DNA of 64,000 nucleotides from Cellulophaga lytica DSM 7489 (GTDB lineage Bacteria > Bacteroidota > Bacteroidia > Flavobacteriales > Flavobacteriaceae). This document shows positions 33,759-42,784 of this stretch, one piece after another. Position 1 is the stretch's first letter, and each line of letters opens with the position of its first letter. The translations under genes and the position numbers were made by a program. Location: contig NC_015167.1 of the NCBI RefSeq assembly GCF_000190595.1, forward strand, positions 918,501 to 982,500, in the 5' to 3' direction. Under the pieces are notes generated by a model, which was not told where the DNA came from, ran no database searches, and worked only from the letters and a program-made list of their open reading frames with translations.

Positions 33759-34775
33759 TTATATTGATTTTTCTTCTTTTTCGAATATATGGAGAGTATT
33801 ATCTTGAGTATGGACAAACATTCTTGTATTATTTACTTGAATACTTCCTATAGCTCCATTATCTGGTTCAAAGTTATATTTGTAAACTAATTCTTTTTTC
33901 TTCCAGTCTAGTACTCCTAATTTTGATTTATTATCCCCAAGAGATTGAGTAAAACAAAACTTACCATCAATAACATTACAACGGTGGTCGTGTATACTAT
34001 GAAAGTCATTCTTTACTATTAAAGCATTACAATCCCATTCTTCAAGCTCTAAAGTTCTAGTATTAATCCTACAAAGTATATTTTCAAATTTGGTGGTATA
34101 GATATAACCTCCATCTTTAAAAATTTCATAACATAGATTATCAAACTTCTTCAACACATCACCTGTCTCTATATCTAACGCAAAAAGGCCTTTTTTATCA
34201 TTTCCTGTAATTACAAAAAATAACTTACTATCACTGTTTAAAACCTGACTATGTAAATTAGCTTTATTTGATCCTGTAAGTTCTGAATAGGAATGCTTCA
34301 AAATTTTTTTCCCAAATAAAATATTTACAATTTGAATTCCTCCTTCATATAATTCAATTGATACATTATCTATAATTAAAAAAACATTCCCTATATAATT
34401 TATTCTTGAAACAGTATGTAAATCTTCATTAACCTTATACATTTCAAGAGTTCCATCCTTTTTAAAATTTTTAAGAATAACTTGAGAATCATTAAGACCA
34501 ATACACTCTAAATAATCACCTTCATCAAATAATACTTCTCGTAAAAAAATAACTTTTTGTTTAGCAATATTGTAAAACTTATTGTTAATAATATGAATTA
34601 AATTACCTTGTATTGACAAATAAAAAAGATCAGAATCTTGTAGGAAGATCTCAAAATTATAGTCTTCTTTTAATTTGTATATGATTTTTTCAAATTCATT
34701 ATATATATATATATCATTTTCATAAATTAGGAAATTTGATACTTTTATACTGTTTATTTTTTTTAATTCGTACAT
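33759..34775 (-). CDS. Beta-propeller protein A, possible immunity protein
   Basis: A 338-residue cytoplasmic protein with blade-like units (KLFFVITGNDKKGLFALDIETGDVLKKF, FCFTQSLGDNKSKLGVLDW) and a closing MFVHTQDNTLHIFEKEEKSI, like the two neighbours. Its ATG overlaps the stop of the upstream tip (TAATG), so the two are coupled. It is nearest of the three to the intact nitrilase. No signal, membrane segment or catalytic residues are seen. I infer immunity from the tip-partner pairing. Confidence 0.6.
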   Translation of the reverse strand: MYELKKINSIKVSNFLIYENDIYIYNEFEKIIYKLKEDYNFEIFLQDSDLFYLSIQGNLIHIINNKFYNIAKQKVIFLREVLFDEGDYLECIGLNDSQVILKNFKKDGTLEMYKVNEDLHTVSRINYIGNVFLIIDNVSIELYEGGIQIVNILFGKKILKHSYSELTGSNKANLHSQVLNSDSKLFFVITGNDKKGLFALDIETGDVLKKFDNLCYEIFKDGGYIYTTKFENILCRINTRTLELEEWDCNALIVKNDFHSIHDHRCNVIDGKFCFTQSLGDNKSKLGVLDWKKKELVYKYNFEPDNGAIGSIQVNNTRMFVHTQDNTLHIFEKEEKSI

Positions 34776-35035
34776 TATTTAAAAATTTTATTATAATAAG
34801 AACTATCAACTTGGAATTTTGATATAAATTTATCAGTAAAGTTCATTCTATTTATTGTGTTATCTGAAGGAAAAAAAGATTTAACCTTATCATATCCCAA
34901 ATTTTTAATACTGGACTTATTTTCAGTCATCCATTGTGTCAATTTTTCTTTAGTAAACTCTGCTCCTTCCATTCTCCATTGGATTTCATCTAAGCTATTA
35001 GCATTAAATAAATAATTAAACTGAAAAATTAATCT
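34775..35035 (-). pseudogene. Orphan C-terminal tip A
   Basis: An open frame of 86 codons reaching back into the nitrilase stop region (NYLFNANSLDEIQWR). An internal ATG at 34972 would give 65 residues, MEGAEFTKEKLTQWM... to SSYYNKIFK. Its end resembles tip B's. If the ATG is used it is a small coupled gene; otherwise it is the severed C-terminal domain of a larger toxin. Translation cannot be judged from sequence. Confidence 0.5.
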
Positions 35036-35090
35036 TTAAACGTAACAGTACTTTGTCGTTCTCTATTTACCTGTAAATTAGTAACATCTG
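35004..35090. repeat. Source copy of the nitrilase 3'-end repeat
   Basis: The last codons and downstream flank of the intact nitrilase gene. Near-identical copies lie at 32284-32370 and, in part, 30781-30835. The copies share the break next to TTAAATAAATAATTA, where a different tip begins each time. Confidence 0.92.
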
Positions 35091-35979
35091 GTCTTGAGTA
35101 GTGCCCAACGGGATCAAAATTTTGTCGTTCTTCATACACCCTATTAAAGTCTATTTTTTGACATATTACTCCTTCTTTGTGTAAAATAGGTGCTACTACC
35201 CACTCACCATCTGGACCTGCAATACAAGAGCCTCCATTAGCTAAAACATCTGGAGCATTTTCTAAAATTTTACTTAAATGTGGTGTGTTTTTAGGGAAAT
35301 CTTCTTTTCTCATTAAAGACGATACAGAAATAACATAACTACGAGACTCACGTGCTATAAAACGTGTAATATCTTTGGTATTGTAATCACTACCTGGCCA
35401 AACTGCTATATGCAAATTCTCTCCCAAACCATATAATGCTGCTCTTGGTAAAGGCATCCAATTTTCCCAACAATTTAAACCCCCAACCGTAAAGTCTTTT
35501 AAAGGGTGTACTTGCAAACCATTACCATCTCCTGGTGCCCAAGTTAAGCGCTCATCATATGTTGGTTGTAATTTTCTGTGTACAGATTTTATTTCACCTT
35601 TTTCATTTATGTATACTAAAGAACAATAAATACTGTGTCCGCCTCTGTCTTTAGCGCGCTCCATAATACCTAAATAAATAGCCATTTTATGAGTTTTAGC
35701 TAACGTACATATGCTGTTTAACTCTCCTGCCTCTACTTGTATAGAATTGCGCACATAATGCGCGTGTATTTCTTTATTTACTTTTAAATCCCATGAAGCA
35801 CCATTGGTGTGTGCCAACCAAAAAGGATAACCAGGTAACAATGCTTCTCCAAAAACTAAAAGCTCTGTTTTTTGTTCTGCGGCTGCAACAATTGTATGTT
35901 CAATTTTTTTTAATGTAGCCTCTTTGTCTAGCCAAACCGGAGAAATTTGAGCTAAACCAACTTTTAAAATGTTGTTCAT
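35029..35979 (-). CDS. Nitrilase-type carbon-nitrogen hydrolase
   Basis: A 316-residue cytoplasmic enzyme. The catalytic Glu-Lys-Cys triad is visible: Glu45 in LLVFGEALLPGYPFW, Lys137 in HRKLQPTYDERLTWAPGDG, and Cys170 in VGGLNCWENWMPL. The HRKLxPTxxER and NCWEN phrases are those of true nitrilases (nitrile to acid and ammonia), as opposed to amidases. Its ATG overlaps the UbiA stop (TAATG). Its 3' end is duplicated twice downstream, so it seems to have been the anchor for recombination. The natural nitrile is unknown. Confidence 0.88.
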   Translation of the reverse strand: MNNILKVGLAQISPVWLDKEATLKKIEHTIVAAAEQKTELLVFGEALLPGYPFWLAHTNGASWDLKVNKEIHAHYVRNSIQVEAGELNSICTLAKTHKMAIYLGIMERAKDRGGHSIYCSLVYINEKGEIKSVHRKLQPTYDERLTWAPGDGNGLQVHPLKDFTVGGLNCWENWMPLPRAALYGLGENLHIAVWPGSDYNTKDITRFIARESRSYVISVSSLMRKEDFPKNTPHLSKILENAPDVLANGGSCIAGPDGEWVVAPILHKEGVICQKIDFNRVYEERQNFDPVGHYSRPDVTNLQVNRERQSTVTFKD

Positions 35980-36884
35980 TATAAAATTCTGTTTAGGACG
36001 AGATTTATATCGACCAACAAAATACTAAAAACACCGCTTATAATTACAAATTTTAAGATATTATGTAATGTATTGTATTGCTTTTTGGTATCTGATTTCC
36101 ACAGAAATATTAAAAAAATAATTAATAGTAAAACCGCCAATTTAAAGTAGTAGTGCATATGGCCAACATCAAAATTATAAATAAGTAATAGAGATGGTAT
36201 TAAGCTACAAACTATTAAAAAAGTAATTGTAATTTTAGATGTTTTTGCGCCGTAAAGTACAGGCACAGTTTTGTAATTTTGCGCTAAATCTCCTGCTATA
36301 TTTTCCAAATCTTTTATCATTTCTCTTGCTAAAATGAGTAAAAACAAAAATATAGCGTGTACAAATATTACAGGTTCAAAATTTTTATAATACACAAAAA
36401 CCACAAAAAATGGTGTTATTGCCAATGTAGAAGATATAAAATTACCTAAAAATGGTATTTTTTTCAATTTATGCGAATAAAACCAAATTCCGAAAATATA
36501 AGATGAAAAAAAAAGTACCGCTTTAAATGATACATAGCTGGCAAAAAAAACAGCCAAAAAGTTAAGTACAAAGTAAGTTGTTAATTTGGTACGCTGACTA
36601 ACCAACCTGTCTAGCATACTTTTTTTGGGCTTATTTATAAGGTCTTTTTCTGAATCATAAAAATTATTAATAATGTAGCCCGATGCTATAACCATTGCTG
36701 AGACAAGTACTATTATAAATAAATTAAGATCAAAAACTACTTTACGCAATGGTAAGTTTGGCGCTAGTATATAAATTGATGCCAAATATTGAGCCAAAGC
36801 AATTACCAAAATATTGTAACCTCTAACTACAGAAAACAGACTTAAGAACTTTAAAACTATAAGTTTGTTCTTTCTGTTAAGCAT
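35979..36884 (-). CDS. UbiA-family prenyltransferase (geranylgeranylglycerol-phosphate type)
   Basis: A 301-residue integral membrane protein with about eight helices. The first Asp-rich motif is NNFYDSEKDLINKPKK and the second is DLENIAGDLAQNYKTVP, as needed to bind prenyl diphosphate with Mg. It lies 21 bp after the mevalonate-kinase gene and overlaps the nitrilase start. Clustering with isoprenoid genes suggests it consumes a C15-C20 prenyl chain. Menaquinone or glycerol-ether substrates are both possible. Confidence 0.85.
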   Translation of the reverse strand: MLNRKNKLIVLKFLSLFSVVRGYNILVIALAQYLASIYILAPNLPLRKVVFDLNLFIIVLVSAMVIASGYIINNFYDSEKDLINKPKKSMLDRLVSQRTKLTTYFVLNFLAVFFASYVSFKAVLFFSSYIFGIWFYSHKLKKIPFLGNFISSTLAITPFFVVFVYYKNFEPVIFVHAIFLFLLILAREMIKDLENIAGDLAQNYKTVPVLYGAKTSKITITFLIVCSLIPSLLLIYNFDVGHMHYYFKLAVLLLIIFLIFLWKSDTKKQYNTLHNILKFVIISGVFSILLVDINLVLNRIL

Positions 36885-36905
36885 AAAATAAATATAATTT
36901 TATTT

Positions 36906-37841
36906 TTAGAAGTTATAGACCACTTCTAGGTTGTAATCTTTTAGTTCTTTACGTGCGCCATCTATATCTTCTGTAAAACCTAAAATATAGCCGCCACCGC
37001 CAGAACCACAAAGCTTTAAGTAGTATTTGTTAGTATCTATACCGTGTTTCCAAAGTTTATGAAACTGAGAAGGAATCATTGGTTTAAAATGGTCTAACAC
37101 AACATGAGATAGTTGCTTTATGTTACCAAATAAAGATTTTACATTACCGTTAATAAAATCTTCTACGCAAGCATCTGTATGTTTAATAAACTGGTCCTTA
37201 AGCATATGCCTAAAACCATCTTCTTTCATACGCTCCATAAATATTTGTACCATTGGTGCGGTTTCGCCAATTATACCACTGTCTAACAAAAATACAGCTC
37301 CTGTACCTTGGTTGTTTTGAGACGGTATGCTTGTAGACTCTATATTGTCTTTAGAGTTTATTAAAATTGGTAAGCTTAAGTAACTATTTAAAGGATCTAA
37401 ACCAGAAGATTTACCGTGAAAAAAAGATTCCATTTTCCCAAAAACACCTTTTAATACTAATAGCTTATCTTTAGTTAAGTTCTCTAAAACTGTAATTTTA
37501 TTATGCGCGTATTTATGGTAAATTGCCGCTACTAATGCGCCGCTACTACCAACGCCGTAACCTTGTGGTATAGAGCTATCAAAATACATACCTTGCTCTA
37601 CATCTGCTTTTAAAGCTTCAATATCAAAAGAAAAACTATCGTCTTCTTTAGATATTTTTTCTAAATACAATGCAAAACGTTGTAAACTTTCGTTAGATTT
37701 TTTTGCCTCTTCAGACAACTCATCAGAAGATTTTAATGCTCCTTTAAAGAAATTATAAGGTATAGAAAGTCCTTTAGAATCTTTTATAATTCCGTACTCT
37801 CCAAATAATAGAATTTTTGAGTAAAATAAAGGTCCTTTCAT
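36906..37841 (-). CDS. GHMP kinase, probable mevalonate kinase
   Basis: A 311-residue GHMP-fold kinase. Motif 1 is GPLFYSKILLFGEYGII, the ATP loop is QGYGVGSSGALVAA, and motif 3 is LKLCGSGGGGYILGF. It works in the cytoplasm in the mevalonate route to isopentenyl diphosphate, phosphorylating mevalonate (or its 5-phosphate). Position between mvaD and the UbiA gene supports this. Confidence 0.87.
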   Translation of the reverse strand: MKGPLFYSKILLFGEYGIIKDSKGLSIPYNFFKGALKSSDELSEEAKKSNESLQRFALYLEKISKEDDSFSFDIEALKADVEQGMYFDSSIPQGYGVGSSGALVAAIYHKYAHNKITVLENLTKDKLLVLKGVFGKMESFFHGKSSGLDPLNSYLSLPILINSKDNIESTSIPSQNNQGTGAVFLLDSGIIGETAPMVQIFMERMKEDGFRHMLKDQFIKHTDACVEDFINGNVKSLFGNIKQLSHVVLDHFKPMIPSQFHKLWKHGIDTNKYYLKLCGSGGGGYILGFTEDIDGARKELKDYNLEVVYNF

Positions 37842-37864
37842 TTTAAAAATATCTTATTACTAAT

Positions 37865-38947
37865 TTACAGTTGTTTAGCGCCTAAACCAATTCTATCACA
37901 AAGATACTGCTCGTTTTCACAATATGCAACAAGCTCATCTTTAATAAACTGGTACACTACTTCTTTTTCGTTTTCTGGGTACAATACGTGTACGTTTGCA
38001 CCTGCATCTAAGGTAAAACAAATATTTGACTTATTTATTGCCCTAAATTCCCATATCTTATTGATAATCTGCAAAGTATTGGGTTTCATTAAAATAAAAT
38101 ACGGCATACTTGTCATCATCATAGCGTGCAGCGTTAATGCCTCACTCTCTACAATTTCTACAAATCGTTTTAAATTGCCTTCTTTAAAAACTGTTTGCAA
38201 CTCGTCTAAATTTGTATGTGCTTGTGCAAAACGCTCTTTAGCAAATGGGTGGTTGTGCATTAAATTATGACCAACTGTACTGCTTACTTGCTTTTGTCCT
38301 TTGTCTACTAACAAAATAGTATCATGGTAATTTTTAAAAACCGAATGTACCTCGTTTGGGTACTTAATACCAAACAAATCTGTACTGCCCTTTGTATTTG
38401 CGTGGTTTCCCCACTGTACCAACGGACCTTCTATACTACGGCAAGCACTACCAGAGCCTAAACGTGCTAAAAATGATGCTTTGTTATTAAAAAATGCTGT
38501 TGTTATAGATGGATTTAATTCTTTCTCTACACTCATTAAACACAATGCCAAAGCAGACATACCACTTGCAGATGAAGCAATACCACTACTGTGCGGAAAA
38601 GAGTTTGATGTTTCTATTTTAAAATGATACTCCTTTATAAACGGAAGATAAGCTTCAATTCTAGTTAAAAAAGTTTCAATTTTTGGTTTAAAATCTTCTT
38701 TAGGTTTTCCTTCAAAAAATAAATCGAATGAAAAATTATCAGCCTTACTATCTAACTTTTTATAAGTAACAGAGGTTGTTGTTGCACAAGCATCTAACGT
38801 AAAACTAATAGATGGGTTTGCTGGTATTTGGTTTTCTTTTTTACCCCAATACTTTACCAAGGCAATATTACTGGGCGATTTCCATTTTACCGTACCTTCT
38901 AAAACTGTATTTGTATAGCTTTTGGGTACAAACTCCTCTTGGGTCAT
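37865..38947 (-). CDS. mvaD: Diphosphomevalonate decarboxylase
   Basis: A 360-residue GHMP-family enzyme. It has WKSPSNIALVKYWGK (substrate-binding start), SFPHSSGIASSASGMSALAL (ATP/substrate loop), SGSACRSIEGP and FTLDAGANVHVL. It makes isopentenyl diphosphate. It heads a minus-strand set with mevalonate kinase (23 bp) and the prenyltransferase, which together account for part of the mevalonate pathway. Confidence 0.95.
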   Translation of the reverse strand: MTQEEFVPKSYTNTVLEGTVKWKSPSNIALVKYWGKKENQIPANPSISFTLDACATTTSVTYKKLDSKADNFSFDLFFEGKPKEDFKPKIETFLTRIEAYLPFIKEYHFKIETSNSFPHSSGIASSASGMSALALCLMSVEKELNPSITTAFFNNKASFLARLGSGSACRSIEGPLVQWGNHANTKGSTDLFGIKYPNEVHSVFKNYHDTILLVDKGQKQVSSTVGHNLMHNHPFAKERFAQAHTNLDELQTVFKEGNLKRFVEIVESEALTLHAMMMTSMPYFILMKPNTLQIINKIWEFRAINKSNICFTLDAGANVHVLYPENEKEVVYQFIKDELVAYCENEQYLCDRIGLGAKQL

Positions 38948-39021
38948 ATTTTAAAATTTTAGCAAATATAAAAAGAAAATATCCAGCATATTTGGGTTGT
39001 TAGCAATATGAGAGATAAATT

Positions 39022-39564
39022 TTAAGCTTCTGTATTTTTACTTATTTCTACAAGCTTAGCCATTGTTTTGTAGTTTCTAGTTGTTGCTTGTACACCTAAT
39101 TTACGTTCAAAAAAATTGTTATTGCATTTTGCCTTACCAAAGCCATTTAAACACAACAAGTACACGCAATTATTGGTTACTACAAATTTTTCTGTAGCAT
39201 AAGTGCCTTTATTTAGTTCTGCAACAAGTGCGGCACTTGGCGTAGATTTAAGCAATACAAAATAAATTTGCTTTTCATCTTCCTCTGCGTATGGGTGGTT
39301 ATTAAAAATAGTTTGTAAGGTTGATGAGGCCAATACTAAAACAGGTACATCTAACTTAAAAGTGTTTAAAATTTGTTTATGTATTTTTTCTGATAAAACA
39401 ATTGCATCAACCTCTTTACTACTAAAAACAATATTACCGCTTTGTATGTAGGTTGTAATATTAGAGAATCCTAATTGTAATAGCATTTGTTTTAAATCTG
39501 CCATTACAATTTTATTTTTACCACTAACGTTTATGCCTCTTAAAAGCGCTATATAAGTTATCAT
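39022..39564 (-). CDS. DUF1697 protein
   Basis: A 180-residue protein beginning with the diagnostic YIALLRGINVSGKNKIVMADL and having YIQSGNIVFSS. Function is unknown for the family. It overlaps the HI0933-type flavoprotein gene by 4 bases in an ATGA arrangement. No signal or membrane segment. Confidence 0.85.
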   Translation of the reverse strand: MITYIALLRGINVSGKNKIVMADLKQMLLQLGFSNITTYIQSGNIVFSSKEVDAIVLSEKIHKQILNTFKLDVPVLVLASSTLQTIFNNHPYAEEDEKQIYFVLLKSTPSAALVAELNKGTYATEKFVVTNNCVYLLCLNGFGKAKCNNNFFERKLGVQATTRNYKTMAKLVEISKNTEA

Positions 39565-40841
39565 AATTTAGCTATTGTTTGTGCTGCTATAAAACCACCT
39601 GTCCACGCGTTCTGAAAATTAAAACCTCCTGTAATGGCGTCTACATTTATAACTTCGCCTGCAAAAAATAAGTTTTTTGCCACTTTACTCTCGTATGTTT
39701 TAAAATTTACTTCTTTTAAATCTACGCCTCCTGCTGTTACAAATTCCTCTTTAAAGGTGCTTTTTCCGTTTACAGAAAACTCGCTTTCTGTTAATTGGTC
39801 TGCTAAATTTTGCAACTGTATTTTGGTAGCTGTAGCCCATTTTACAGTTTCATCTATGTCTGCTGCTTTTACCAAATTTACCCATAAACGCCTAGGGATT
39901 TCTAATATTTTGGTACGCAAAATTGTTTTTTTGGGGTCCGTTTCTTTAACCGAGTTTAAATACTCTAAAACTGCACCCGGAACCATATCTGGCAACCAAT
40001 TTACCTGTACCACAAATTGGTAATTTTTTGCGTGTAATAGCGTTGCTCCCCAAGCAGATAATTTTAAAATTGCAGGTCCGCTCATACCCCAATGCGTTAT
40101 TAACAAAGGACCCTCTGCCTCTAACAATGGTTTTTTACTAACCGTAGTTTTTATTTTACCAGATACTTTTGTTTTGCCTTTTTTAGAATCAAAAACAGTA
40201 ACTCTGGCTGTGGTACTCACACCAGGAATACCTGTAATACGACTATCTTTTATATTAAATGTAAAAAGCGATGGTACTGGCGGCACAATTTTATGCCCCA
40301 AACCTTCTAATAAGTTCCATATTTTAGGATTACTGCCTGTTGCTACAACTACTTTTTTAGCTTTAAATTCTTTTTTAGGAGTAGTTACTAAAAATCCTTG
40401 TTCTGGCTTATTTTTATCTTCATAAGCAATATTAGAAACCGGACAAAGTTTCATTACTTTAATGCCCAAACGTTCTGTTTCATTAATAAAACAGTCTATA
40501 ATACTTTGTGATGAGTCGCTTTGCGGAAAAATACGGCCGTCTTCTTCTATTTTTAAAGGAACGCCTCTTTCTTCAAAAAAGGCCATAGTATCTCCTGTGC
40601 AAAAGCTATGAAAAGGTCCTAAAAGCTCTTTTTCCCCACGTGGATAATTTAGCACCAAGTCTGCCGGATTAAACTCGGCATGCGTTACATTACACCTGCC
40701 ACCACCAGAAACTTTTACTTTAGCTAAAACTGTTTTACCACGTTCTAAAATAGCAACTTTTAGGCTACTGTTTTGTTCTGCAATTTGTATTGCTGTAAAA
40801 AAACCTGCGGCGCCTCCGCCAATAATAATAACATCAAACAT
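39561..40841 (-). CDS. HI0933/BaiN-type FAD-dependent oxidoreductase
   Basis: A 426-residue protein. It has the N-terminal GGGAAGFFTAIQIAE dinucleotide motif, SGGGRCNVTHAEFNPA (FAD-contacting loop of HI0933), AKKVVVATGSNP and the closing FFAGEVINVDAITGGFNFQNAW. Family members include BaiN and YhiN. The substrate is not predictable from sequence. It shares one base with the GDPD gene stop and overlaps DUF1697, forming one transcript. Confidence 0.88.
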   Translation of the reverse strand: MFDVIIIGGGAAGFFTAIQIAEQNSSLKVAILERGKTVLAKVKVSGGGRCNVTHAEFNPADLVLNYPRGEKELLGPFHSFCTGDTMAFFEERGVPLKIEEDGRIFPQSDSSQSIIDCFINETERLGIKVMKLCPVSNIAYEDKNKPEQGFLVTTPKKEFKAKKVVVATGSNPKIWNLLEGLGHKIVPPVPSLFTFNIKDSRITGIPGVSTTARVTVFDSKKGKTKVSGKIKTTVSKKPLLEAEGPLLITHWGMSGPAILKLSAWGATLLHAKNYQFVVQVNWLPDMVPGAVLEYLNSVKETDPKKTILRTKILEIPRRLWVNLVKAADIDETVKWATATKIQLQNLADQLTESEFSVNGKSTFKEEFVTAGGVDLKEVNFKTYESKVAKNLFFAGEVINVDAITGGFNFQNAWTGGFIAAQTIAKL

Positions 40842-41533
40842 TAGTATACACGTTCTGGATAATTTGTAAATATACCATCTACAAATAAATTTTTTAACCT
40901 TACTATATTTTCTGGAGCATTAACAGTATACGTATACAATTTAAATCCTTGTAATTGTATAGCTTCAACTACATTTTTTGTTACATCTTTTTCATCTGCA
41001 TTTATACTTACCGCCTTTAATTGTTTTGCCATAGGTAATGCTTGTAACGGATCTTCTTCTGTTAACACACCAATAGCTATTTTGCTATTAATTGTTCTCA
41101 TTGCTATTAGCTCATCCCAATTAAAGCTAGAAATAAAAAACTGGTCTAATTTCCAGTTTTTAGTATTAATATACTCTTCTAGTATTGCATTTACATCATT
41201 TGCTGTGCCTGCACCTTTTAGCTCCACATTTACAGCAACTTTAGCATTAATAGTATCTAAAACTGTGGTTAGTAGTGGTATTTTATGATTACCTACAAGC
41301 GTAAGCTCTTGCAATTGTTGCCACGTATAATCTTCAACCTTGCCTGTACCATTTGTTAGCCTATTGACCTCATCATCATGAAAAACAATAATTTCTCCGC
41401 TCTTAATTTTAAAGACATCAATTTCTATCATATCAACCTTTAATTCTAAGGCTTTTTTAACAGATGCCAAGGTATTTTCGGTCTTATGCCCCATGGCACC
41501 TCTATGGCCAATAACAAGTAATTTTTTAATCAT
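40841..41533 (-). CDS. Glycerophosphodiester phosphodiesterase
   Basis: A 230-residue TIM-barrel enzyme without a signal. The GDPD motif is VIGHRGAMGHKTENTLASVKKAL with KVDMIEIDV, then IVFHDDEVNRLTNGTG; His10, Glu38 and Asp40 should bind the metal. It hydrolyses glycerophosphodiesters to glycerol-3-phosphate in the cytoplasm. It heads the set with BaiN-type and DUF1697 genes. A terminator of the next gene lies just upstream at 41588-41622. Confidence 0.88.
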   Translation of the reverse strand: MIKKLLVIGHRGAMGHKTENTLASVKKALELKVDMIEIDVFKIKSGEIIVFHDDEVNRLTNGTGKVEDYTWQQLQELTLVGNHKIPLLTTVLDTINAKVAVNVELKGAGTANDVNAILEEYINTKNWKLDQFFISSFNWDELIAMRTINSKIAIGVLTEEDPLQALPMAKQLKAVSINADEKDVTKNVVEAIQLQGFKLYTYTVNAPENIVRLKNLFVDGIFTNYPERVY

Positions 41534-41587
41534 ACATACAAGTATTTATAGTAAAAGTACACAAAGTAAAATTGTAAAAAAACTGCA

Positions 41588-41622
41588 TAAAAAAAGGACT
41601 AAAACTTAGCTTTAGCCCTTTA
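41588..41622 (-). terminator. Terminator of the LacI gene
   Basis: Minus strand AAAGGGCTAAA pairs with TTTAGTCCTTT (one G-T wobble) around a short loop, followed by T8. It lies 18 bases 3' of the stop at 41640. Confidence 0.8.
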
Positions 41623-41639
41623 CTTTCTGTTTTAAATTC

Positions 41640-42659
41640 TTAATTTTTAGTAGACTCGCGCTCTACCAATGTAGATTGTAAGACCTCTGTTACATAGGTT
41701 TCTTCTTCTTTTTCGCTTTCAATTTTCTCTATTAACATTTTAGAAGCCATTTCTCCCATTTGCTCTCCATGCTGTGCAATTGCGGTTAAACTTGGGTAAG
41801 CGTATTTAGATAAATTACCATCTGTAAAGCCAATAAATTCTATATCTTCTGGCACTTTTAATCCTTTTTTAAGCGCTACACGCATACTGTACATTGCAAA
41901 TAACTCATGCACACACAAAACAGCATCTACCTCTTCTCTATCATAAAAATCACTAATGGCTTTTTCATCCATTTTCATCTGAGGCAAACTTAAAATTAAA
42001 TTTTCATTTACCTCTAAACCGTGGTCACGTAAAGCATCACAATACCCTTCTGTACGCTGCTTACCAATACTTAAATAATTATCTGTGGTAATTAATGCTA
42101 TTTTTTTACGTCCGTTTGCTATTAACTTTTTAACTGCTAAGTAAGCACCTTCTCTATCATTAATAATTACTTTATCGCACTTAATTTCATCTGTAACCCT
42201 ATCAAACATAACCAAAGGAATACCTTGATCTGTAATTTCTTTAAGGTGGTTGTAATCGTTTTTTAATTGTGTTTCTACAGACAAAGACATGATAAAGCCA
42301 TCTATACTGCCATTGGCAAGCATTTCCATATTTATAACTTCTTTATCAAAAGACTCATCGGACAAACAAACAATAACATTATACCCTTTAGAATTGGCAT
42401 AACTCTCTATACCACGTACCACAGTTGTAAAAAAATGATGCACAATATCTGGAATAATTACCCCTATATTTTTTGTTCGCTTATTTTTTAAGCTAATTGC
42501 AATATTGTTTGGTCTGTAATTGTAAAGTTTTGCATAAGCTTGTATACGCTCTTTAGTATCTCTGCTTATTTCTTCACTATTTTTAAGTGCTTTAGAAACA
42601 GTAGATATAGACACTTCTAACTCTCTTGCTATGTGTTTAAGGGTGATAACTTTTTTCAA
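41640..42659 (-). CDS. LacI-family transcriptional regulator
   Basis: A 339-residue repressor. The helix-turn-helix is TLKHIARELEVSISTVSKAL (residues 6-25), the hinge helix is SEEISRDTKERIQAYAKLYNYRPN, and the periplasmic-binding-like domain shows NIGVIIPDIVHHFFTTVVRGI. The effector is likely a sugar, but no sugar-utilisation genes are adjacent, so it probably acts elsewhere. It is monocistronic with its own terminator. Confidence 0.92.
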   Translation of the reverse strand: MKKVITLKHIARELEVSISTVSKALKNSEEISRDTKERIQAYAKLYNYRPNNIAISLKNKRTKNIGVIIPDIVHHFFTTVVRGIESYANSKGYNVIVCLSDESFDKEVINMEMLANGSIDGFIMSLSVETQLKNDYNHLKEITDQGIPLVMFDRVTDEIKCDKVIINDREGAYLAVKKLIANGRKKIALITTDNYLSIGKQRTEGYCDALRDHGLEVNENLILSLPQMKMDEKAISDFYDREEVDAVLCVHELFAMYSMRVALKKGLKVPEDIEFIGFTDGNLSKYAYPSLTAIAQHGEQMGEMASKMLIEKIESEKEEETYVTEVLQSTLVERESTKN

Positions 42660-42784
42660 AATGAACTTTGTTTTTTTCTAACAGATGAATGTACATATAA
42701 AAAACAATATTCTAAAATAATAAAAGCAGATTGTGATTTTAAATTTGTCTTAGATTGAAGAAATTAACAATTATCTACCAGAAT

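Noticed and set aside
33662-33853. Plus-strand 63-codon hydrophobic frame
   Set aside because: It crosses the two inverted hairpin copies and the antisense end of propeller A, with no start context or family.
30780-35060. CRISPR array
   Set aside because: Repeats here are 87-144 bp, few, irregularly spaced and derived from a coding gene; no short direct repeats with uniform spacers or cas genes exist.
30780-35060. Insertion sequence or prophage
   Set aside because: No transposase, integrase or phage structural gene is present; the repeated DNA is a piece of the nitrilase gene.
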